Positions 45,660 through 55,573 of a DNA stretch of 64,000 bases are shown here, piece after piece. Location: positions 946,557-1,010,556 of the forward strand of contig CATOSZ010000003.1 of assembly GCA_951812805.1 (NCBI GenBank). Direction: 5' to 3'. The stretch is from an uncultured Alphaproteobacteria bacterium. Lineage in GTDB: Bacteria; Pseudomonadota; Alphaproteobacteria; GCA-2731375. Position 1 is the first letter of the stretch. Each line of letters starts with the position of its first letter. The notes below the pieces were generated by a model. That model saw only the letters and a list, made by a program, of their open reading frames with translations. It had not been told where the DNA came from and made no database searches. A program made the position numbers and the translations under genes.

Positions 45660-48600
45660 TCAGCGCGCGGCCCGGGCGCGGCGGGCGACGGCGCGGGCCA
45701 GCCGGTCGAGGTTGTCGCGGCGCGCGGCCCGGCGGATCGGGCCCTCGATTGCGACGACGAGATCGGGGACCTCGGCGCCGATCCCGGGCAAGGCCGCCCG
45801 CAGGTCGAGGTCGAGGTGCCAGGCGGCGAGGTCGATCTCGCCGCGCAACGACGTCGCCAGCCCCTGGATCGTGCCGGCGCCGTCCGCTGTTCTAGCGACG
45901 CCGTCCGCGACGTTCCATTGCCCGTCGAGCCGGAAGGGCACGGTGCCGCCCGCAAGGCCGGCGGCCAGCGCTTCGACCGTGAGGGCGCCGTCGGCCAGAC
46001 GGGACTCGAGGTCGGCGAGGGCGAGCCCGGGCAACCTGCCCTCGGTGATCTCCATGGTGAGCGCGCCGCTCAACCCATCGACCAGCGCCCGCGGGCTGGC
46101 ACCGACGCCGTCGAGCGCGCCGGCGATGGTGATCCGGCCGGCGGGTCCCGCCGGCGCGCCCGCCCAGCCGAGCAGCGCCGCGAGGTCCGCATCGCGCAGA
46201 TTGAACTTGGCGGTCGCCCCCGTCGAACGGCCGGCCAACAGGCGCCCGGCGAGGGACAGCTCGCCCCCGAGCAGGCGCCCCTTGAAGCCTTCGAGGCGGA
46301 GCAGCCCGGGACGGGCCCTAAGGCTGAGCGCCGCGTTCTCGATCTCCAGCGTGCCGATGCCGAGCCGTTCCACGGCGAGTGCGACCCGCCCGTCGATCGA
46401 TGGCAGGCGCGCAAGCCCGAAAGCCGCGCTCGGCCACGGCAGGCCGTCCGCGCCCGGCGGCGGAAAGCCCCCCTCCCCCGCAACGGACAATTCGTTCGCC
46501 TGGAGATCGAGTTCGACCATCGGCCGGGCGCCACCGAGAACCAGCCGGCCGCCACCGGTGATGCGGCGTTCGTCGAGCTGGAGCGATAGATCCCGCAACG
46601 CCAGCTCGGAACGCCGTCCCGCCAGGTCGACGGCGACGGCGAGGTCGCGCGCACGCTCCCCCAGCCAGGGCGCGAAGAGGGCCGCAGGTTCGGGATGGCG
46701 TGCGGCAAACTTCAGCGCCATCTCCGGATCGCGCAGGTCCCCTCCGAGGGTGCCGGCAAGCGTCGCACTCCCCCCGCCCGATCGCATGGCGGCGTCCAGG
46801 GCAAGACCGCCATCGTCGCCCGTCAGCTTCATCTTCAGATCGTTCGGCGCGCTCGGAAGCGGCACGTCGAGTTCGAAGGACGATGCCAAGGCGCCGACAT
46901 CCAAGACCTCGGCCTGTACGTCGAGCGTGAAAGGCCGACGCGCTTCGCCATGGGACCAACGCCCCTCCGCCGCGAGGCGCAGCGCGGCGAGCCCAGCCTC
47001 GGCTTCGAAGGTCAGCTGCTCGAAATCGAGAGCCAGCTTCCCCTCGATGCGGGCACGGCCGAGCCGTTTGGCGAGCGCCGCGCGCGGCAGCGAGAGCGCC
47101 TGTGCGAGACGGCTCGGATCGTCACTCGCCAGGCGGAAGCGGGCCTTCAGACGTGGCGCGTCGGCGAACGCGCCGGCCGTGGCGGTAAAGGCGACGGAGG
47201 CACCCGCAAGGACACCGATGCCGGCACGGCGCACCGTCAGGCGTCCCTCCGACAGGCCCGCGTCGAACTCGACCCGTTCCATGTCTTGGCCGCCCAGCGT
47301 CAGGGCCTCGAGACTGAGTTGCAGGTTGGCGTCGAAGCGCGTCAATGCGGCGAGCCGGCGGCGCCAGGCATCGAGATCGACGCCACCTGCGCCCAGCGCC
47401 GCGTAGGAATCCAGATCGAGACGATCCAGCGCCAGCTCCGCCCCGAAGACCGGGCGCCGCTGCACCCGGTAGGTCGCCACGCCGGTCAGGCGGCTCTCGT
47501 CGAAGCGTGCCTCCAGCGCGCTCAATTGCAGCAGATCGCCGTCGATGCCGACCTCGGCCTCCAGACCGAGGTCGGCGAGCCTGCCGGGCGGCAGGCCGCT
47601 CATGTCGAGGCCGAGCCAGTGGAAAAGCCGGGCGGGATTGCCGGAGACGAGGGTGACCCGTCCGCGGGCGCCGCCGCCGTCCGAGCTCGAGCGCGCGTCG
47701 GCGAAGGTCAGACGGCTGTCACCCGGCAACGTGCTGTCGATACCGTCGAGGCGGACGCCGCCATCGAAGAGACGGGCGCTCACGCGGCTCTGCCGGAGGA
47801 CGCCGCCGCCCCAGGTCAGACCGCCGAAGTCGAGATCGATCCGCCCCCGCAGCCAGGGCGGCGCCCAGGCACGGGTTCCCGAGATCAGGCCGAGGGCGGT
47901 TCCCGCATCCCACGCCACCGTCCCGTCCAGGGCATCGAGATCGACCCGGTTCGCCTCCAGGGTCAGGTCGAATTGCACCGTCGGGCCGATCACGGCGGCA
48001 AGCGCACCGGACATCCGCGCGCCCGCGACACTCAGTTTCATATCGTTGAGCGCGACCTCCCGGCCCCGCGCCGCGAGCCGGCCGGAGATCTGGACGACCC
48101 CCGCCGGCAAAGGTGCGTCCTCGACCCCGCCGAGGCTGGCGACCAGGCCGGCAGGATCGCGGGCCTCAAGATCGAGGGCGCCACGCAGGCTGGGCACACC
48201 GTCCGCCCGCCGGTAGGTGCCGGCGAAGACCAGCTTGGCGCCGGCCCGGTCGACCTCGGCGCGGAACTGGGGGATCACCACGACGCCGTCGTCGCGCAGG
48301 CGGCCGATACTGGCGTTGAAATCGATTCCGCGGCCGCCCCAGACGGCCCGCCCCCGCGCCGAGAACGGCCCGCGCAAGCTGCGCGCGGCACCGCGGCCCT
48401 GAATATTCGTGATCGTCCATCGCCCGCCGTCGGTGCCATCGACGATGTCGAGGCTGCCGTTTTCGACCTCGATCGCCTCGAAGGCGGTTCCGGGCACCAG
48501 GGTTTGAAGGCGGCCGTGCGCCGTCGCCGCCGCATCGCCGTCTCCGAGTTGCAGCTCGACCTCCGGGCGGATCAGGGTCAGGCGGCTGACCTCGATCCGG

Positions 48601-48884
48601 CCGAGAAACAGCGGCAACAGCTCGACCTCGGCATGCACGGCGGCGATGCGCGCGGCGATGCCGTCGCGCCGGGCGAGCATCAGGTCGGCGAGCGCCAGTC
48701 GCGGTTCCGGCAGCAGACGGAAGCCGATGTCGCCGGCGATCTCGATATCGCGCCCGATGAGCTGTCCGGCCGTGGCCACGATGGTATCGCGATGTCGGTT
48801 CCAGTCGACGAAACTCGGCAAGGCCAGCAGGCCCGCAAGCATCCCGGCGAGCAGCAAGAGCACTCCGACGACCAGCTTGCGCAC
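45660..48884 (-). CDS. AsmA-family inner-membrane/periplasmic protein
   Basis: A 1074-residue protein with one N-terminal membrane helix (LVVGVLLLLAGMLAGLLALP), the AsmA start (FVDWNRHRDTIVATAGQLIG, IEIAGDIGFRLLPEPRLAL) and long beta-rich repeats ending in an AsmA_2-type region (LDGVGASPRALVDGLSGALT). AsmA/YhdP-type proteins span the periplasm as lipid-transfer bridges. The start is a GTG at 48884 with GGAGG upstream. A long open frame on the other strand is a shadow. Confidence 0.87.
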   Translation of the reverse strand: MRKLVVGVLLLLAGMLAGLLALPSFVDWNRHRDTIVATAGQLIGRDIEIAGDIGFRLLPEPRLALADLMLARRDGIAARIAAVHAEVELLPLFLGRIEVSRLTLIRPEVELQLGDGDAAATAHGRLQTLVPGTAFEAIEVENGSLDIVDGTDGGRWTITNIQGRGAARSLRGPFSARGRAVWGGRGIDFNASIGRLRDDGVVVIPQFRAEVDRAGAKLVFAGTYRRADGVPSLRGALDLEARDPAGLVASLGGVEDAPLPAGVVQISGRLAARGREVALNDMKLSVAGARMSGALAAVIGPTVQFDLTLEANRVDLDALDGTVAWDAGTALGLISGTRAWAPPWLRGRIDLDFGGLTWGGGVLRQSRVSARLFDGGVRLDGIDSTLPGDSRLTFADARSSSDGGGARGRVTLVSGNPARLFHWLGLDMSGLPPGRLADLGLEAEVGIDGDLLQLSALEARFDESRLTGVATYRVQRRPVFGAELALDRLDLDSYAALGAGGVDLDAWRRRLAALTRFDANLQLSLEALTLGGQDMERVEFDAGLSEGRLTVRRAGIGVLAGASVAFTATAGAFADAPRLKARFRLASDDPSRLAQALSLPRAALAKRLGRARIEGKLALDFEQLTFEAEAGLAALRLAAEGRWSHGEARRPFTLDVQAEVLDVGALASSFELDVPLPSAPNDLKMKLTGDDGGLALDAAMRSGGGSATLAGTLGGDLRDPEMALKFAARHPEPAALFAPWLGERARDLAVAVDLAGRRSELALRDLSLQLDERRITGGGRLVLGGARPMVELDLQANELSVAGEGGFPPPGADGLPWPSAAFGLARLPSIDGRVALAVERLGIGTLEIENAALSLRARPGLLRLEGFKGRLLGGELSLAGRLLAGRSTGATAKFNLRDADLAALLGWAGAPAGPAGRITIAGALDGVGASPRALVDGLSGALTMEITEGRLPGLALADLESRLADGALTVEALAAGLAGGTVPFRLDGQWNVADGVARTADGAGTIQGLATSLRGEIDLAAWHLDLDLRAALPGIGAEVPDLVVAIEGPIRRAARRDNLDRLARAVARRARAAR

Positions 48885-48985
48885 GCGTAGCCTCCGCTTC
48901 TTTTCGTCGTTCCCCAGGCGCCCTGCTTGTTTTAACCTAGAACGGCCACATGCGATATCAACTGAGGACCCCACCGGAGGCCCGA

Positions 48986-49183
48986 ATGAGCGAAATCGTC
49001 AACCTGCGCCAGGCTCGCAAGCGCAAGACCCGCGCTGAGAAGCAGGCCGGCGCGGCGGCGAACCGTGCGACGCACGGTCGAAGCCGCGCCGCCAAAACCG
49101 CCGCCCGGCACGAGGAGACGCGCGCCGCCCGGACGCATGACGGCCATCGCCTGGAGGGCGATCAGGGCGAGGACCAGAGCTGA
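48986..49183 (+). CDS. DUF4169 family small protein
   Basis: A 65-residue highly charged protein (IVNLRQARKRKTRAEKQAG, ANRATHG, ending THDGHRLEGDQGEDQS), the pattern of DUF4169, widespread in alphaproteobacteria and of unknown function. The ATG at 48986 follows GGAGG. Divergent from the AsmA gene. Confidence 0.87.
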   Translation: MSEIVNLRQARKRKTRAEKQAGAAANRATHGRSRAAKTAARHEETRAARTHDGHRLEGDQGEDQS

Positions 49184-49435
49184 AAAGATGCGTCGCCGGG
49201 CCGATTGAGCGGCGGCGGAGTCGGGTCGCGATCCGGACCCGCCTGGGGGCGAGACATTACGTCGTGGCGGGGCCGGATCGCGCCCTGGGACGACCGGTGT
49301 CGGGCCGGTCATCGTCGCTGACCCCGGCGCGCCGTCGGCGGTTTCCAAGGCCTTGTCAGCGAGATGGTAGTGATGGCGCCCGCTGTGAAATATCGAGACG
49401 ATCGAAACCGATAACCGCCTCTTATCGTCGTCGCC

Positions 49436-50320
49436 TCAGGCGGCTTCTTCCCAATCGACGCCGCCGAGAAACCTGACCAGGTCGCCGAGCACCGGGACGA
49501 TATCGCGCTGTGCGACCAGGGCCAGCTCGACGTGACGGCTGAGTTTCGGCTCGACGACGGGGCGGGAATCCAGTTCCGGGCGCAGGAGGGAGAAGCGCGG
49601 CAGCACGCTGACGCCGGCACCGTCGCGGATCATGCTCTGGATCCAGTCTTCCCGCTGGCTGCGGAAGGCGACGTTCAATTCCAGCTCCCGTTCGGCGACC
49701 CGCGCCAGGAACTCGTCGCGGAACTCGCAATGCAGCCGGTCGACGTAGCGTTCCCGCGCGACGTCGTCCAGCGGCACGGCCTCACGCGCGGCGAAGGCAT
49801 GACCGGCGGGGAAGGCCACCACCATCGGCTCCTCGAACAGGGCGACATAGTCGAGTTGCGGGTCCCGGGCGCCGTGGCGGGCGCAGAAGGCGCCGTCGAT
49901 GGTTCCGGCCAGCAGGAGGGGGGGAATCGATTCCAGCGTGACGTCGTGCAGGATCAGGGAGACGTTCGGGTTCGCCTTCTGGAAGCGGTCGAGCGCCAGC
50001 CCCAGCGCGCGCGGCCCCACCGTGCACATGAGGCCGAGGTTCAGCTCCGCCGCCGCAACGGCGGTCACCGCACGGGCCGTGGTGCGAACGAGATTTCGGG
50101 TCCGTTCGATTTCCTCGAAATAGCCCCGGAGCGAGCGGCCGAGCGTCGTCAGTTCGCTATCGCGCCCCTCGCGGCGGATCAGCTCGCCGCCCAGTTCGTT
50201 TTCCAGGCGACGGATCGCCTGCGTCAACGCCGGTTGCGAGACGTTGCAATGCTCGGCGGCACGGGTGAAGTTCAGACTGTCCGCCAGCGCCAGGAAGTAG
50301 CGCACCTGATTGAAGTCCAC
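49436..50320 (-). CDS. LysR-family transcriptional regulator
   Basis: A 294-residue regulator. The N-terminal helix-turn-helix (RYFLALADSLNFTRAAEHCN, SQPALTQAIRRLENELGGEL) is followed by the effector domain (LNLGLMCTVGPRALG, GTIDGAFCARHGARDP). The start is probably the GTG at 50320, just before DFNQVRYFL; an ATG at 50365 is an alternative. Divergent from the hydratase gene at 50460, its likely target. Confidence 0.9.
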   Translation of the reverse strand: MDFNQVRYFLALADSLNFTRAAEHCNVSQPALTQAIRRLENELGGELIRREGRDSELTTLGRSLRGYFEEIERTRNLVRTTARAVTAVAAAELNLGLMCTVGPRALGLALDRFQKANPNVSLILHDVTLESIPPLLLAGTIDGAFCARHGARDPQLDYVALFEEPMVVAFPAGHAFAAREAVPLDDVARERYVDRLHCEFRDEFLARVAERELELNVAFRSQREDWIQSMIRDGAGVSVLPRFSLLRPELDSRPVVEPKLSRHVELALVAQRDIVPVLGDLVRFLGGVDWEEAA

Positions 50321-50459
50321 GGCATACCCAATCCTGCGATCGAACCGCGGCCCCCACCATTCCATCACCCCAAGCGCCTTAACAGCGGGCTGGGCGTGAT
50401 GCAACAACCCATTCTCTGATAGTGTCTGCACCGAACGGGCTTTGCGGAGGACAGCAGGC

Positions 50460-51251
50460 ATGGATACCGACGACAAGATCGCGCGCGCGGCGCGGCACCT
50501 GTTCGAGGAGCATCGCGCCGGTGCCCGGCTGGATGGCCTGCCCGACGGCCTCTGGCCCGCCGATACGGATGCCGGCTATGCGGTACAGGACGCCCTGCTC
50601 GCCGACTATGCGGCCATCGGCGAAGGGGAGATCGCCGGCTGGAAGGTGGCCTTGACGACACCGGTGATGCAAGCCTTGGTCGGCGTCGACCAGCCCTGCG
50701 AGGGCGCGATCCTGAAACAGCGCTGCCACGCCTCGCCGGTGCGTCTCGCCGCCGCCGACTTCGTCAACATCGGCGTCGAAAGCGAGATCGCCGTGCGCCT
50801 GAACGCCGACCTCGACGCCGGCGGCTACGACCGCACCTCCATCGCCGATGCGGTCGCAGCCTGCATGGCGGCGATCGAGATCGTCGACGACCGGGGCATC
50901 GACTACATGAAGATCGACGCCCCCCTGCTGATCGCCGACAACTCGTTCAACTTCGGCTGCGTGCTGGGGCCGGAGGTCGCGGACTGGCGCGGCCTGGACC
51001 TGGCCGCGCTCACCGGGCAGATGGTGATCAACGACGAGGTTGCCGGCGAAGGCGTCGGCGGCGACGTCATGGGCCATCCCTTCGAAGCGCTCGCCTGGCT
51101 CGCCAACAATTTGGTCCGCCGCGGCCACCCGCTTCGCGCCGGCCAGGTGGTGATGACCGGCTCCATCGTCTCGACCAAATGGCTGAAGGCGGGCGACTGG
51201 ATCGAAAGCCGGATCCCCGGCCTCGGCACGGCGCGGCTGGAGGTGAGCTGA
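50460..51251 (+). CDS. 2-keto-4-pentenoate hydratase-family protein
   Basis: A 263-residue member of the hydratase/decarboxylase family of aromatic meta-cleavage pathways. GWKVALTTPVMQALVGVDQP, ESEIAVRLNADL with the metal Glu, AAIEIVDDRGIDY, and GQVVMTGSIVSTKWLKAGD are the family pattern. GGAGG precedes the ATG. It is transcribed away from the LysR gene and is probably regulated by it. Confidence 0.88.
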   Translation: MDTDDKIARAARHLFEEHRAGARLDGLPDGLWPADTDAGYAVQDALLADYAAIGEGEIAGWKVALTTPVMQALVGVDQPCEGAILKQRCHASPVRLAAADFVNIGVESEIAVRLNADLDAGGYDRTSIADAVAACMAAIEIVDDRGIDYMKIDAPLLIADNSFNFGCVLGPEVADWRGLDLAALTGQMVINDEVAGEGVGGDVMGHPFEALAWLANNLVRRGHPLRAGQVVMTGSIVSTKWLKAGDWIESRIPGLGTARLEVS

Positions 51252-51254
51252 GAT

Positions 51255-51557
51255 TCAGCCGGCTTTGTGCGCCTTGATCTCGACTTCGACGAAGGCCATT
51301 TCGCCCGCGCCCGCGTTGATCACGTCATGCTCGACGCCGGCGGCCCGGTAATAGGAGACGCCGGCCTTCAGCTCCGCCAGCTGTTCGCCCGTCGCATCGA
51401 CGATGCGCAAGGTGCCATCGAGAGAGGGCACGATCACATAGTCGTATTCATGGACGTGCCAGCCGGTGGCCTCGCCCGGGCGAAAGCGCCACTCGGTAAC
51501 CCGCACGCGGTCATTGTCGATTTGCTGCGTCGGCGTCGCAGACGTGGTTTCGGACAT
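51255..51557 (-). CDS. Cupin-domain protein
   Basis: A 100-residue single-domain cupin: GWHVHEYDYVIVPSLDGTL (metal His residues) and the second motif YRAAGVEHDVINAG. GGGAGG lies five bases before ATG 51557. Small cupins are sensors or accessory enzymes. Divergent from the TPP-enzyme gene at 51652 and convergent with the hydratase gene. Confidence 0.85.
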   Translation of the reverse strand: MSETTSATPTQQIDNDRVRVTEWRFRPGEATGWHVHEYDYVIVPSLDGTLRIVDATGEQLAELKAGVSYYRAAGVEHDVINAGAGEMAFVEVEIKAHKAG

Positions 51558-51651
51558 CGCCACCTCCCTTGTCTCCAGGCGAACTAAGCACTGATTTGCA
51601 CCTTGCGATAGCCCCTGTAAGGTGCCGCCGGCTCAACCGGGAGGCAGCTTC

Positions 51652-53295
51652 ATGAACGGCGGCGAATTGGTGGCGGAAACCCTGCTCGGCCACGGCATCG
51701 ACACGGTCTTCACCGTGCCGGGAGAGAGCTTCCTGACGGTGATCGAGGCGCTGCGCCGCCAGCAGAACAAGGTCCGCCTGGTCACCACCCGGCACGAAAG
51801 CGGCGCCAGCTTCGCAGCGGAAGCCTTCGCCAAGGTCTCCGGCCGGCCCGCCGTCGCCATGGTCAGCCGCGGGCCGGGTGCGACCAACGCAGCGATCGGC
51901 GTGCATACGGCGAAACAGGACTCGACCCCGCTGGTGCTGTTCATGGGCCAGGTGACGACCAACAGCCGGGGCCGCGAGGCCTTTCAGGAAATCGACCCCG
52001 CCTCGACTTTCGCCTCGATGGCCAAGGGCGTGTTCGAGCCCAAGACGCCCGAGGAGATCGGCCCCGCGGTCGCCGAGGCCCTCGCCCTGGCGGTTGAAGG
52101 CCGGCCGGGCCCGGTGGTGATCGCGCTGGCCAAGGATTTGAGCGAGGCGGACGTGGGCAACGCCGAGCCCATCGCGCCCCGCGCCGCTGCCAGGCCCGAG
52201 GTCGACAAGGTTGCCGCGGGCGAGGCCGCACGGCTGCTGGCCGCCGCCGAACGCCCGCTGATCCTGGCCGGCGAGGCCATCCTATTCGACGACGCGCGCG
52301 ACGCCCTCCTCCGCCTCGCCGAGGCGAGCGGCGCGCCGGTGATCGCCGCCTACCGGCGCCAGGACGCCTACCCGAACGACCACGCGGCCTATATCGGCCA
52401 TCTGGAAATCAACCGGGTCGCCTATCAGCGCCGCGCCCTCGACGAGGCCGACGTGGTGCTGGCGGCCGGCAGTCGCCTGGACGGCATCACCAACGAGAAC
52501 GACACCTGGCCCGCCGCGACGCAGGCGCTGATCCACGTCTATCCCGACGACGAGGTCCGCGACCGCTTCACCGCCGCCGCCACCCTCGGCGGCGATACCG
52601 GCGACGCCCTCGACGCCATCGCCCGGGCGCTCCCCGACGGCGGCGGCGGCGGTGGCGGGACGTGGCGCGAGGAACTTCGCCACGGCTATCTCGCCGACAA
52701 CGATCCCGCCGGCGCCGCGAACCTCGGCGCCGTCAACCTCGCCCATGTGGTCCGCCTGGCCGCGGAACGGCTGGACGAGGACGCGGTCGTGCTGACCGAC
52801 GGCGGCAGCTTCGCGCGCTGGGTCCACCGCTATCACCGCTTCTCCAAGCCGCGCACCCAGGCCGGACCGATCGCCGGCGCCATGGGCTATGCGGTGCCGG
52901 GCGCCGTCGGCGCGGCGCTGGCCCGGCCGGGCGCACGCATCGTCGCCTATGTCGGCGACGGCGGCTTCATGATGACCGGCCAGGAACTGGCGACGGCATT
53001 GGAGCAAGGCCTCGATCTGAAGATCGTCGTCTGCGACAACAACGCCCACGGCTCGATCCTCTCGGGCCAGCTGAAGCGCTTCGGCGAAGAGGGCGTCTAC
53101 GGCACCCGCCTGGCCAGCCCGGATTTCGCCGGCCTGGCGCGCGCCTACGGTGCGCCGGCCTGGCGGGTCGAAACGACGGAGGCCTTCGCCGAGGCCTTCG
53201 ACCAGGCGCTGGCCCACACCGGCCCCGCCCTGCTGCACCTGATCACCGACGAACGCGACATCGTCCCCTTCGGCGAAGAGCGCGAGGCGGTCTGA
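51652..53295 (+). CDS. Thiamine-diphosphate-dependent enzyme (acetolactate synthase-like)
   Basis: A 547-residue ThDP enzyme with three domains: TVFTVPGESFLTVIEALRR and TTRHESGASFAAEAFAKVSG (the activating Glu), a central Rossmann-like domain (AERPLILAGEAILFDDARD), and the ThDP-binding YVGDGGFMMTGQELATALEQ with CDNNAHGS (GDG...NN). Whether it makes acetolactate or decarboxylates another 2-oxo acid is unclear; no ilvN-like small subunit is nearby. Confidence 0.88.
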   Translation: MNGGELVAETLLGHGIDTVFTVPGESFLTVIEALRRQQNKVRLVTTRHESGASFAAEAFAKVSGRPAVAMVSRGPGATNAAIGVHTAKQDSTPLVLFMGQVTTNSRGREAFQEIDPASTFASMAKGVFEPKTPEEIGPAVAEALALAVEGRPGPVVIALAKDLSEADVGNAEPIAPRAAARPEVDKVAAGEAARLLAAAERPLILAGEAILFDDARDALLRLAEASGAPVIAAYRRQDAYPNDHAAYIGHLEINRVAYQRRALDEADVVLAAGSRLDGITNENDTWPAATQALIHVYPDDEVRDRFTAAATLGGDTGDALDAIARALPDGGGGGGGTWREELRHGYLADNDPAGAANLGAVNLAHVVRLAAERLDEDAVVLTDGGSFARWVHRYHRFSKPRTQAGPIAGAMGYAVPGAVGAALARPGARIVAYVGDGGFMMTGQELATALEQGLDLKIVVCDNNAHGSILSGQLKRFGEEGVYGTRLASPDFAGLARAYGAPAWRVETTEAFAEAFDQALAHTGPALLHLITDERDIVPFGEEREAV

Positions 53296-53307
53296 CCGCC
53301 AGCCGTC

Positions 53308-54072
53308 TTAGAAGCGGCCGGGAAACGGCTTGCGCACCACGCTGTCGTAGACCCAGTGCGCCAGCGTCGTGGTGTCGTAGACCGGCAGGCCGACGGCGTC
53401 CTGCACGGCGTGGGCGAAGGTCGGAAACTCCGTGTACTCGGCGACGATCGCCGCCACGTCCGGATTTTCGGCGACATGCCCGCGGGCCAGCGCCACCAGC
53501 TGCTCGACATAGACGGCGGGGTTGAGACGACCGGTCGCGAACTGTTTCTGGGTTTCCGGCAGGCCGGTCGAATGCACCTTGGTAATCCGCGAGAGGTCGG
53601 TGACGCCGCAGGCGGCGAACAGCTCGTCGGTGAGGGAGCCGACGTCGCTGAACACCGCGAGCTTTGCTTGCGGGCGGATCGCCTGGAGGACCAGCGGGAT
53701 CTGCTGCAGGCTGGAGAGGAAGACCGGCACCTCGAGCGCGGCGGCGAGGCGGGCCTGGAAATTCCCGAAGAAGCCGCAGCCGCCGAGGATCGCGCGCACC
53801 CCCTGGCCCTGAAGCTCGAGGGCCGCGTCGATCAGCAGCCGCGCCGTCTCCTCGTCGTTGCGCTTGGTCTTCGCCAGGTTCGAGCCTTCGACGATTTTGT
53901 GCAGCACGGGAAACTCGAAGGTCGTCGCGTTGGCGACGTCGCCCGGCAGGAAGGGCCAGTAGAAATCGTCCAGCAGCAGAATGCCCAGCGCGTGACCGGC
54001 GGTGTGCTGGCCCGGCCCCAGGACCAGGTCCTCGTCGGGCCAGGTACGGCCCGTGAAACTTCGATAGCTCAT
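53308..54072 (-). CDS. Aspartate/glutamate racemase-family protein lacking the second Cys
   Basis: A 254-residue protein with the racemase fold: VRAILGGCGFFGNFQARLAA supplies the first active-site Cys, AVFSDVGSLTD the middle part. The second Cys expected near the end is absent (IVAEYTEFPTFAHAVQ; usually ExTxxP preceded by Cys), so it may not be a two-base racemase. Upstream it is preceded by the TPR-SGNH gene with an 11-bp gap... in reverse order (it is downstream-adjacent on the minus strand). Substrate unknown. Confidence 0.75.
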   Translation of the reverse strand: MSYRSFTGRTWPDEDLVLGPGQHTAGHALGILLLDDFYWPFLPGDVANATTFEFPVLHKIVEGSNLAKTKRNDEETARLLIDAALELQGQGVRAILGGCGFFGNFQARLAAALEVPVFLSSLQQIPLVLQAIRPQAKLAVFSDVGSLTDELFAACGVTDLSRITKVHSTGLPETQKQFATGRLNPAVYVEQLVALARGHVAENPDVAAIVAEYTEFPTFAHAVQDAVGLPVYDTTTLAHWVYDSVVRKPFPGRF

Positions 54073-54083
54073 CGCCTCGTCCT

Positions 54084-55424
54084 CTATTCCGCGAGCGCGC
54101 GCCGCACCGCTTCCGGCGTGACGTGGTTCTGGTCGATGTGCAGGTCCGTGCTGTCCGCCGTCACCCGGTTGACGTCGATGACGCGCACGCCGGCCTTGCC
54201 TGCGATCTCGCGGAGGATCGCGGGGAAGGCCTCGCGCACGCCGTCGAACAGGTCGCGGGCGCTTTCCGGAATCAGGCCCTGCCGGACACGGGAATGGGGG
54301 AAGGTGACGAAGGCCGGCGTCCAGCCCCCCGCCGCCGCCCGCTCGAGGATCATGGCACCGTAGGCCCGGGCGAGGCGGTCGATCTCCGCCGCCGCGTCGA
54401 CCTCGATATCGGCCCGGGCCCGCGCCAGCACACCGGTGCTATAGCGGCAGTCGAGCTCGCCGAAGCAAAACCCCACCTCGACGCCGGCCGGCAGCTCGGC
54501 GATGGCCGCGCGGAAGGCCGCCTGCTGGTGCGAAGCCTCGGAGCGGGTCAGGTGCGCCGCCTGGGCGCCGAATACCAGGCGGGAGAGGAAACGCCGCGGC
54601 CGGCCGTCGACGGTGGCCACCAGGTTGGCGGCGGCGAGCACATGGCTGTCTCCGACGAGGAAGAAGGGCTCCGCCGTCTCGGGCCCGGGATAGGCCCCGG
54701 GATAGGCCTCGGCACCGGCCCCCGCGTAGGCCTCCGCGTTGCCGCGCCGCCAGGCCAGGAGACCGTCGAGCACCCCCGCATAATGCCGCCAGGTCGCCAG
54801 GTTCGGCGCCTTCTCGACCTCGTCGCTCAGGCTTCGTGCCAGGGCGAGATGACGGGTGCACGCCGCCTCGTCGCCGGCGAGCCAGGCGGCGAGCGCCGGC
54901 AACATTTCCTCGCCCACGCGTTGTCCCGCCTCCACCCCACCGGGGCCGAGCGCGTCCAACTCTCCCAATGCGAAGAGGACGAAGGCCAGGACATTGTAGG
55001 GATCCGCGGCATTGCCCGCCCGCGCGATTTCCAGGTGGCCGCGGGCGGTCTCCAGTTCGCCGGTCTGATAGAGCGCCATGCCGAGGGCCTGATTGGCGTT
55101 CGGCTCCTCCGGCGCCATCGCCACGGCCTCCCGGTAGGTCGCCATGGCCGCGTCGTCGCGGCCCAGGCGGCGCTGCGCGATACCGATGTTGAGGCGAATA
55201 CGCGGATCGGCCGGCGCCAGCCGGGCGGCTTCCTCGTAGATGTCGATCGCCCGGTCGACAGTGCCGACCCGCATCAGCAGCTCACCGGTGAAGAGCCGGA
55301 TCTGGATGCTGGCCGGATGGGCGGCGCAGGTCCTGAGCGCGGTTTCCACGGCGCCGCGTGTATCGCCGTTTTCGGCGAGCGTCGTCGCCTGGCGGACCAT
55401 TCGTTCTTCTTCACTGCCGAACAT
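54084..55424 (-). CDS. TPR protein with C-terminal SGNH-hydrolase-like domain
   Basis: A 446-residue cytoplasmic-looking protein. The N-terminal ~170 residues hold about four TPR repeats (AIDIYEEAARLAPADPRIRL, AMATYREAVAMAPEEPNAN). The second half starts FFLVGDSHVLAAANL, a GDSH motif like SGNH block I, has FCFGELDCRYS in the middle and closes with LHIDQNHVTPEAV, resembling the DxxH block V. Such domains act as esterases on acyl or sugar groups. The tandem AYPGAYPG lies between them. It is followed 11 bp later by the racemase-like gene. Confidence 0.75.
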   Translation of the reverse strand: MFGSEEERMVRQATTLAENGDTRGAVETALRTCAAHPASIQIRLFTGELLMRVGTVDRAIDIYEEAARLAPADPRIRLNIGIAQRRLGRDDAAMATYREAVAMAPEEPNANQALGMALYQTGELETARGHLEIARAGNAADPYNVLAFVLFALGELDALGPGGVEAGQRVGEEMLPALAAWLAGDEAACTRHLALARSLSDEVEKAPNLATWRHYAGVLDGLLAWRRGNAEAYAGAGAEAYPGAYPGPETAEPFFLVGDSHVLAAANLVATVDGRPRRFLSRLVFGAQAAHLTRSEASHQQAAFRAAIAELPAGVEVGFCFGELDCRYSTGVLARARADIEVDAAAEIDRLARAYGAMILERAAAGGWTPAFVTFPHSRVRQGLIPESARDLFDGVREAFPAILREIAGKAGVRVIDVNRVTADSTDLHIDQNHVTPEAVRRALAE

Positions 55425-55573
55425 GGCTCATACCGCATCCCGGAGATTGTCGTGGAACATGGCGATGTGGATCCGTCCGTTCATGAACCCGGCTGAAAAC
55501 GCGAAGATCGAGCGTTCACGGCGGACCGCCATCGAGATCGCGTGCCAATTCGCCCGCCAGCCTCCGGGATCGT

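Noticed and set aside
46695-48890. 731-residue open frame antisense to the AsmA gene
   Set aside because: Arg/Gln/Gly/Asp-rich shadow of the real AsmA coding sequence with no recognisable domain.
49184-49435. Small gene or RNA between the DUF4169 and LysR genes
   Set aside because: No start with ribosome-binding site, hairpin or conserved motif that I could support.
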